A DNA stretch of 56,018 nucleotides. Origin: Selenomonadales bacterium UBA7018 (GTDB lineage Bacteria > Bacillota > Negativicutes > Selenomonadales > Selenomonadaceae). Both the position numbers and the translations under genes were made by a program. The stretch is from assembly GCA_002448305.1 (NCBI GenBank), contig DJWY01000009.1:61244-117261 (forward strand), given 5' to 3'. The notes below the pieces were generated by a model. That model saw only the letters and a list, made by a program, of their open reading frames with translations. It searched no databases and was not told the DNA's origin. Every line of letters starts with the position of its first letter. Position 1 is the stretch's first letter. Below, one piece after another: positions 51,227 to 56,018 of this stretch.

Positions 51227-52266
51227 GTTAAATCCCCTAAAAATTTTATCGCGGCTTCTAAAACCTGCGCGGGCGTGACATTTTGCAAGCAAGCGGGCTT
51301 CGGATAAGTCGGACATTGTTCAGCTTTGAAAGTGCACGGGCAACAAGGTTCGCGGCTCGTCAAAGCGATTGCATTTTTATTAATCGGGTGCCAGCGGTCA
51401 GGGCTTGTGCAACCGTACATTGTAACCATTTTTACGCCGGTTGTCGCGGCAATGTGCGTCGCGCCAGTGTCCACCGTGATAAATAAATCTGCGCGGCGAA
51501 AAAGTTCAGCTAAATCTGTCAACGAAGTCTCGCCACAAAAATTTTCAACGCCGCCGCCCATTTCTGCTATAACTTCGTTGGCATAATCTTTGTCATTGGG
51601 CGAACCAACAATAAAAAATGCTGCATCGTAATTTTTCCTTAGCTCGCGGACAACTTCGGCGAAATATTCCTTGCTCCACGTCTTTAGCGGAAAAGTTCCC
51701 TTGACACAAAGCGCGATTTTATATTTGGCGTCGGGAAGACGAGCAAGCAATTTATCGGCAACATGAGAAAATTTTTGGGGGAATTTAGGCGTCTCGTGTC
51801 CTTCAATGTTAAAAAATTTGCGGACAATTTCTTGATAAGTTTCTGCTTGCAAAGTCTTGTTTAGGTCGTGAGAAATTTCTACAACGTCAGTATAAAGCAA
51901 AGTCACGCGGCTTTTGTTATCGTCGAAAACTTTGGACGGAACGACGCGGCGCGGAATTCTAGCAAAAAAAGTTATCAGCGCAGGACGGAGTTTCCTATCA
52001 AACGAAATCGACAAATCGAATTTCCGCCGCCGAATTTCGCTGATAAGCTTGCGCATTTTCTTAAACGAATTTTCCTTAGCCTTGTAATCAAGAACAATCA
52101 CGTCGTCGACAACGGGATTATCAATGACGGCGTCCTTTACGACGGGCTTAACAAGCATAGTGATTTTAGTTTCGGGGAAATTTTTCTTGATGAGTGCAAG
52201 CGCGGAAGTCGTCAACACCACGTCGCCCAAATTTACCAGCGCGTTGACCAGAATATTTTTAAACAT
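51223..52266 (-). CDS. Family 9 glycosyltransferase (heptosyltransferase-like)
   Basis: A 347-residue GT9 protein, similar to ADP-heptose:LPS heptosyltransferases. The ATG at 52266 follows AAAGGAAAGC. Signature elements are ILVNALVNLGDVVLTTSALALIKK (residues 4-27), LITVDTGATHIAATTGVKMVTMYGCTSPDRWHP (about 256-288) and a cysteine-rich end REPCCPCTFKAEQC. Such a gene in a Firmicutes-type genome is strong evidence of an LPS outer membrane. Its stop overlaps the family 4 transferase start. Confidence 0.92.
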   Translation of the reverse strand: MFKNILVNALVNLGDVVLTTSALALIKKNFPETKITMLVKPVVKDAVIDNPVVDDVIVLDYKAKENSFKKMRKLISEIRRRKFDLSISFDRKLRPALITFFARIPRRVVPSKVFDDNKSRVTLLYTDVVEISHDLNKTLQAETYQEIVRKFFNIEGHETPKFPQKFSHVADKLLARLPDAKYKIALCVKGTFPLKTWSKEYFAEVVRELRKNYDAAFFIVGSPNDKDYANEVIAEMGGGVENFCGETSLTDLAELFRRADLFITVDTGATHIAATTGVKMVTMYGCTSPDRWHPINKNAIALTSREPCCPCTFKAEQCPTYPKPACLQNVTPAQVLEAAIKFLGDLT

Positions 52267-52382
52267 ATTGCTTTCCTTTATAGAGAAATTTATTACAAAA
52301 CTAGCGAAGTGCAACGGAGCGTACGAACGCGGCGATAAAGTTCAAATTATCGGGCGGCAAATCGCGTCCGCTGGGTCAAGCG

Positions 52383-53162
52383 TCACGCTTGCTCCGTAAC
52401 GTGGACATTTTCTTTGCCGTAATAATAAAGCTTGACGTACTTAGCCATTGTATAAAAATAATGGAAGCCCGCCAAGATAAAACCAATCCGCCCGTCAAGA
52501 AAGCCGCCGCGCAAAAAATACATTCTGAAACTTGCCCAGAACGGGTGCAGAATCATATCCAAAATATTTGCCGATTTGCCTTGTTCATGCGCTTTTTTGG
52601 CGGCAAGCGTCGTGTACATGTTCAGCTTGTTGAAGTAGTGATTCCAATCGCGATAAGGATAGTGGACGAGATAAGCGGATTCGGCAAAGTCTTTTTCCTG
52701 GCAAATGTGATGAATTTGCGGATGGACAAAGCCCGTAACGTAACTGCCTGCCGTCGGAAAAAGGCGCGTGACGTAATCGGGGAACCAGCCGCCGTGCCTT
52801 AGCGGTTGCCCCCAAAAATAACTAAGTCGCGCCGTCCGATATGCAAAGTTTTTATCGTCACCCGCAAGAACTTTTTTAATTTCGGCGGCAAGTTCGGGCG
52901 TTGCGCGTTCGTCGGCGTCAATGAAAAATACCCAATCGCACTTCGCCTGTTGAATCGCGAAAGTTTGTTGACCGCCCCAATCGCCGTTTAGCCCGCGTTG
53001 AATTACACGCGCTCCCAAATCTTTTGAAATCTGCGCGGTCGCGTCGGTGCTGAAGTCGTCGATGACAACAACTTCGTCTGCAAAACTTTTGACGCTGTTT
53101 ATGCACGCGCCGATAAATTTTTCCTCGTTCTTAGCCAAAATCAGCACAGATACTTTAGCCAC
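52383..53162 (-). CDS. Family 2 glycosyltransferase (WaaE/LgtF-like)
   Basis: A 259-residue GT-A transferase like the LPS core beta-glucosyltransferases WaaE/LgtF. Motifs: VSVLILAKNEEKFIGACINSV (residues 4-24), VVIDDFSTDATAQI, WVFFIDADER (DxD, about 79-88) and LRHGGWFPDYVTRLFP (about 127-142), which is typical of this group. The tail has one helix-like amphipathic stretch. It is preceded by a toxin-like gene pair and separated from GT9 by 116 bases with no obvious promoter. Confidence 0.9.
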   Translation of the reverse strand: MAKVSVLILAKNEEKFIGACINSVKSFADEVVVIDDFSTDATAQISKDLGARVIQRGLNGDWGGQQTFAIQQAKCDWVFFIDADERATPELAAEIKKVLAGDDKNFAYRTARLSYFWGQPLRHGGWFPDYVTRLFPTAGSYVTGFVHPQIHHICQEKDFAESAYLVHYPYRDWNHYFNKLNMYTTLAAKKAHEQGKSANILDMILHPFWASFRMYFLRGGFLDGRIGFILAGFHYFYTMAKYVKLYYYGKENVHVTEQA

Positions 53163-53166
53163 GAAT

Positions 53167-53367
53167 TTACCACCACGACTTCCACAATCTATCTAAAACT
53201 TTATTGCGTCTATGCATTTTATGCTTAGGTTTGGGCAGGGAATAAACGCGATTGATAAACGCTAGCGTCTCTTCATAATCGCGCTTGCGCTCTTCGCTGT
53301 TATACCACTTTGCAAATTCGGAATCATTTTTTAGAAGTTCGTTCTTGTATTCGTCGAAGGTTTTCAT
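53167..53367 (-). CDS. Small putative partner of the RelE/HigB-like toxin
   Basis: A 66-residue protein starting at the ATG with RBS GAGGAGGAT; it overlaps the toxin end by 44 bases. The first 25 residues (MKTFDEYKNELLKNDSEFAKWYN) resemble the start of HigA-type antitoxins (...LLKDPEF...). The rest is basic (PKPKHKMHRRNKVLDRLWKSWW) and lacks a helix-turn-helix. It could be an antitoxin reduced to its toxin-binding part, or a broken antitoxin gene. Function is inferred from context. Confidence 0.65.
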   Translation of the reverse strand: MKTFDEYKNELLKNDSEFAKWYNSEERKRDYEETLAFINRVYSLPKPKHKMHRRNKVLDRLWKSWW

Positions 53368-53722
53368 TTTTATCCTCCTCACGTTTAACATAATCTTCGC
53401 GGCGCGACTTTGCTAAATCAATTTCGGCTTTGTGGGTGCGTTGCGTTTTCTTGACAAAACCATTAGTTATAATTATTTTCTTGTCAACGTAGAAAAAATA
53501 CAGCGACCGAGTTATATCGCTACCAACTTTGCAACGCAATTCAAAAATTCCATCTTCAAGCGATTTACTGTAAGGTTCGCGCAAAGAATTTCCCTTAACT
53601 TTGAGAATATCAATAGTCTTGAAAACTTTTTCGCGCATTTTTATTGGAAGACTGTTTATAAAATCCACGACAGGACATTTTCCGTCAGCAGTTTCGTAAA
53701 ATATAATCTCAAATTCTTCCAT
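53324..53722 (-). CDS. RelE/HigB-like type II toxin
   Basis: A 132-residue protein of the RelE/ParE superfamily, Gp49/HigB branch. The N-terminus FEIIFYETADGKCPVVDFINSLP, the central LREPYSKSLEDGIFELRCKVGSDITRSLYFFYVDKKIIITNGFVKKTQRTHKAEIDLAKSR and the conserved pattern R-x-x-Y-F-F match the family; these toxins cut ribosome-bound mRNA. It is somewhat longer than usual, with a charged tail (KREEDKNENLRRIQERTSKK). It begins four bases after the preceding glycosyltransferase stop, so it is inside the LPS operon. Confidence 0.87.
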   Translation of the reverse strand: MEEFEIIFYETADGKCPVVDFINSLPIKMREKVFKTIDILKVKGNSLREPYSKSLEDGIFELRCKVGSDITRSLYFFYVDKKIIITNGFVKKTQRTHKAEIDLAKSRREDYVKREEDKNENLRRIQERTSKK

Positions 53723-53725
53723 AGT

Positions 53726-54874
53726 CTAGCCTCTTATGATTTTTTCAAGTCGCTTAGCGAAATTCACGGGCGAAAAATCTTCTCCTGCCGCCCGCAAATT
53801 TTTTTCGTACGTTGGGAAGTTTTTATCGAAGTCATTTATAAAAGTCTCAAGCACCCGCGAGAGTTCGTTAAGGTCGCCGCTTTGGAAAGTTTCGCCGACG
53901 CGATAGAGTTTGAAAACTTCGGGGTTCATATCGTTACTTGCGACGACCGGCTTGCCAAAGCCTATCGCCGTGAAAAGCATTCCGCCCCAATGATAAAGAT
54001 AGCGCGTCGCGGAATACGGCATTAACAGCGCGTCGACGTTCAAAATAGCTTGTTGCCACTCTGCGCCGATTAAGCCTTTATGCAAAAAGCTTAGCCCTTC
54101 GACGCCGCGATATTGCGCGATAATTTTTTCAAAGTCCTCTGAATCCTCTTGGTGCATCGTCGAGCCTTGCACTTGCAATTCAACTTTGCGCGTGTAATTT
54201 CCTTTCAAGAAAACTTCAAGCAATCCGCGCAGATTTTTTTCGCGACGATATTGCCCAAAGAACCCAATTTTTAATATCTCCGATTTTTCATTCCTAATTC
54301 CTAATTCCAAATTACTAATTGATTTTAAATCGCGGGCGGTGTAAGTCGGCGGATAAATCGTATAAATATTGTCGCGCTGTTCGCCAAAAATGTTATCGGA
54401 AAAAGTCAGCACGACCGGCTTAATATTTTTATTCTTCGCGAGTTTATCAGCTTCCGCCAAAAATTTCGGAGCCTCTGTCGGATTAATGCCGTGCAAAATG
54501 AAAATCAGCGGCACGGAAATTTTCTTTAAGTCGCTATTATTCAATGAGCGCAAATATCTATAAGTCGAAGTCGGGACAATCAGCGCGTCAAAATTTTTCT
54601 GCGATAGCAAAAGCTGACTGTACCAACGCTGGCGATTAAATTCGCGCCGAATTGCCGAAAAAATTTTCTTCAGCCCGCGTGAATTCGTATAAGTCACGGC
54701 GTCGCCTCTTAGCCTTTTGACGGGCGTTTGATAATCGAACTGAAAGCGGAAATTTTCCGGCACGTAAAATTCTACCTCGTGACCAAGTGCGCGAAATTCC
54801 TCAACTAGAATTCTATCAAACTCGACCTCGTGCCCGCCCGGCGTCATTATGTTTTCAAATATCGCAAGTTTCAT
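53726..54874 (-). CDS. Glycosyltransferase (GT-B) with an in-frame repeat insertion
   Basis: A 382-residue GT-B transferase. The first domain begins MKLAIFENIMTPGGHEVEFD; the donor domain has KIGFFGQYRREKNLRGLLE (about residues 202-220), GWQQ-like AEWQQAILNVDALLMPYSATRYLYHWGG and GKPVVASNDMNPEV. Between them, residues about 186-198 (SNLELGIRNEKS) are the translation of the ATTCCTAATT repeat family and look inserted at a domain boundary loop. The start overlaps the VirK-like gene end by 20 bases. Sugar specificity unknown. Confidence 0.87.
   Translation of the reverse strand: MKLAIFENIMTPGGHEVEFDRILVEEFRALGHEVEFYVPENFRFQFDYQTPVKRLRGDAVTYTNSRGLKKIFSAIRREFNRQRWYSQLLLSQKNFDALIVPTSTYRYLRSLNNSDLKKISVPLIFILHGINPTEAPKFLAEADKLAKNKNIKPVVLTFSDNIFGEQRDNIYTIYPPTYTARDLKSISNLELGIRNEKSEILKIGFFGQYRREKNLRGLLEVFLKGNYTRKVELQVQGSTMHQEDSEDFEKIIAQYRGVEGLSFLHKGLIGAEWQQAILNVDALLMPYSATRYLYHWGGMLFTAIGFGKPVVASNDMNPEVFKLYRVGETFQSGDLNELSRVLETFINDFDKNFPTYEKNLRAAGEDFSPVNFAKRLEKIIRG
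54289..54322 (-). repeat. Dispersed ATTCCTAATT repeat inside a coding gene
   Basis: The + strand reads ATTCCTAATTCCTAATTCC followed by AAATTACTAATTG. The unit matches the repeats at 1265-1331 and 34451-34482. It stays in frame in the glycosyltransferase and encodes NLELGIRNEK. Confidence 0.8.
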
Positions 54875-55778
54875 TTCTAAATCCTCGCAAAGTTTTTTCT
54901 ATCGCCGCGTCTAAATCGTCAAGCAATGCAAATCGCCGCCGATATGCCGCCCGCTTATGGCTGGGAATTTCTTCAAAAGTTTTGCGCGTCTCGATAAGCG
55001 GCAATTCGTAAAATCTTTTGTCTTCAGTCGGAGTGCCGCCCGCTTCCTGCCAAAAATCGCTGAACGAAGTTTTCAATTTCCTGTCGCGGCGAACGTGATT
55101 ATTTGCGTAATAGCCTTCGTTCGTGACGGCAAAAATTTTTTCAACACCTAAATTCCTTGCGACTGCCTGCGCGGCGTACAAGATTAAATTTTTCGTGCGG
55201 TAAGCGTGGCATTTTTTCGTAATGTGCTTGACAAGTTCCTTAGCGTCGTCGACGTTGGGTCCTTGCATCGCGCCTATAAACATTGCCCATTTGCTTTCGC
55301 GACTTCGCGCTATCCAGAACAAAATTTGATAAATGGGCGTATCGTCAGCTAAGGTTAGCATTATCGCCGCTAATCCTTCCTTGCGTTGCCCCGACTCCGC
55401 GCACATTACCAGGCGCATTTCCCCTAACGTTTCGTCAAGCGGCATTTTCCACAGCTCAATTTTCTTATCGCCGTAAAGTTTTAGCAGAAAATCTTCGTTC
55501 AGTCGCGCAGATAAAAATTGCATGTTCTCTTCGATTAGCCGCGCTCGCTCTTCGAATGTCGAACGATAATAAAAAAATGCCCGCGTTGCCTGTTCGTAGA
55601 CAAACGGGTAGCCCGCCGCGATTTTCTTTAGTAGCTCCGATTGCCCGAAAAATTTTTCAAGGCGATTCATGCGCTTTGGGTGCAGACAACACCGCGCCAC
55701 GAATACTGCGAACCGGTGCGCCTCTCGCGGATTATTCAAGTCGTAAATTTTTTTTCCAAGCTCAATAAAATTGCTCAT
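54855..55778 (-). CDS. VirK/YbjX family protein (DUF535)
   Basis: A 307-residue protein of the VirK/YbjX (DUF535) family, linked in Gram-negatives to outer-surface or polysaccharide maintenance. The ATG at 55778 overlaps the stop of the upstream gene (TAATG). Family segments are GMxxR-like ESGQRKEGLAAIMLTLADDTPIYQILFWIARSR, FIGAMQGPNVDDAKELVKHITKKCHAYRTKNLI and VTNEGYYANNHVRRDRKLKTSFSDFW. It is the second gene visible in the operon and overlaps the next transferase. Confidence 0.87.
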   Translation of the reverse strand: MSNFIELGKKIYDLNNPREAHRFAVFVARCCLHPKRMNRLEKFFGQSELLKKIAAGYPFVYEQATRAFFYYRSTFEERARLIEENMQFLSARLNEDFLLKLYGDKKIELWKMPLDETLGEMRLVMCAESGQRKEGLAAIMLTLADDTPIYQILFWIARSRESKWAMFIGAMQGPNVDDAKELVKHITKKCHAYRTKNLILYAAQAVARNLGVEKIFAVTNEGYYANNHVRRDRKLKTSFSDFWQEAGGTPTEDKRFYELPLIETRKTFEEIPSHKRAAYRRRFALLDDLDAAIEKTLRGFRNETCDI

Positions 55779-56018
55779 TAATAATTTTCCCAATCGCTAG
55801 CAACGTGCTTGCCGATAATCGTTTTAATTCTTTCAATGGGGAAGGGGGCTTCCTCTTCGTCGAAGTAACCAATTTCGACAATTCGTGCTTGCGCAATGTC
55901 ATTATTTCTCCCGACCGGCACATCAACGACATCTCCGACCGCTAAAGTTTCGTCTTCGGCGCGGTAGGTGTACGATTTATAACTGCCTTTGAATTGCACC
56001 TTGCAGAAAATATATTTG
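55778..56018 (-). CDS. Hypothetical protein, 5' end beyond the window
   Basis: The frame is open to the right edge (…KYIFCKVQFKGSYKSYTYRAED…); a GTG at 55999 could start it but its context (KYIFCKV) reads as continuing protein. About 79 codons are visible. The sequence (TLAVGDVVDVPVGRNNDIAQARIVEIGYFDEEEAPFPIERIKTII) looks like a small beta-barrel domain, seen in short Firmicutes proteins, that I cannot name further. Its stop overlaps the VirK-type start, so it is in the same operon. Confidence 0.7.
   Translation of the reverse strand, partial: KYIFCKVQFKGSYKSYTYRAEDETLAVGDVVDVPVGRNNDIAQARIVEIGYFDEEEAPFPIERIKTIIGKHVASDWENY

Noticed and set aside
1..56018. tRNA or rRNA genes
   Set aside because: No T-loop plus acceptor-stem combination and no rRNA-like conserved stretches were seen on either strand by reading; a tRNAscan run would settle it.

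Overview
The window looks like a chromosomal segment of a diderm Firmicute, most likely of the Negativicutes (Selenomonas-like). It combines a Firmicutes-type gene order (rny, a small gene, ymdB, spoVS) with genes for a lipopolysaccharide outer surface (heptosyltransferase-like GT9, O-antigen ligase, VirK/YbjX, YrbL-like kinase). It also carries flagellins, chemotaxis CheX and csaB, which in this group fits SLH-type envelope anchoring. No rRNA, tRNA or CRISPR array was seen. Genus cannot be decided from the sequence alone.

Layout. 1-4000 (+): end of RNase Y, a 174-residue unknown, YmdB phosphodiesterase, SpoVS and a PHP phosphoesterase. 4068-4957 (-): a TVP38-type membrane protein and a tiny cysteine-rich secreted peptide. 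5074-7838 (+): a family 2 glycosyltransferase and two tandem LicD proteins, the second with a tail that looks like the end of an IS200/IS605-type element. 8070-12621 (-): three flagellin genes; two share sigma-A promoters and a conserved structured leader, and the middle one has a sigma-28-like promoter. 12922-17744 (-): pyrF-pyrE-recN-alanine symporter-prepilin. 17833-20865 (+): a FlgF/FlgG-type rod protein, a duplicated 5' end plus an intact amino-acid ABC ATPase, and a radical SAM gene broken at a run of eight G. 20919-28841 (-): a 1918-residue Ca-binding repeat protein followed by a membrane-sensing SpoIIE/RsbU-type phosphatase. 28934-30730 (-): trpA and an orphan iron-type binding lipoprotein, divergent from a MarR regulator with a palindromic operator on its promoter. 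31430-32272 (-): orphan recT, preceded by three tandem ~212-bp hairpin-rich units. 32949-34388 (-): TlpA-like lipoprotein, a 48-residue CXXC membrane peptide and a polyferredoxin membrane protein. 34555-46430: csaB, sstT, carD, hypF, a DUF4127 protein, cheX, a four-carbon acid sugar kinase with a GntP permease, and a receiver-GGDEF protein. 46485-56018 (-): an LPS/polysaccharide operon of four glycosyltransferases, a PIG-L deacetylase, a kinase-like protein, O-antigen ligase and VirK/YbjX, with a RelE/HigB-like toxin pair inside it.

The least explained structures are the three tandem hairpin units beside recT, one of whose stems carries a compensatory base-pair change; the flagellin leader RNA; and the poly-G frameshift in the radical SAM gene. 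Starts were chosen by ribosome binding site (RBS) and family alignment where the longest reading frame looked too long. All family assignments are by reading the translated sequence; no database search was possible.
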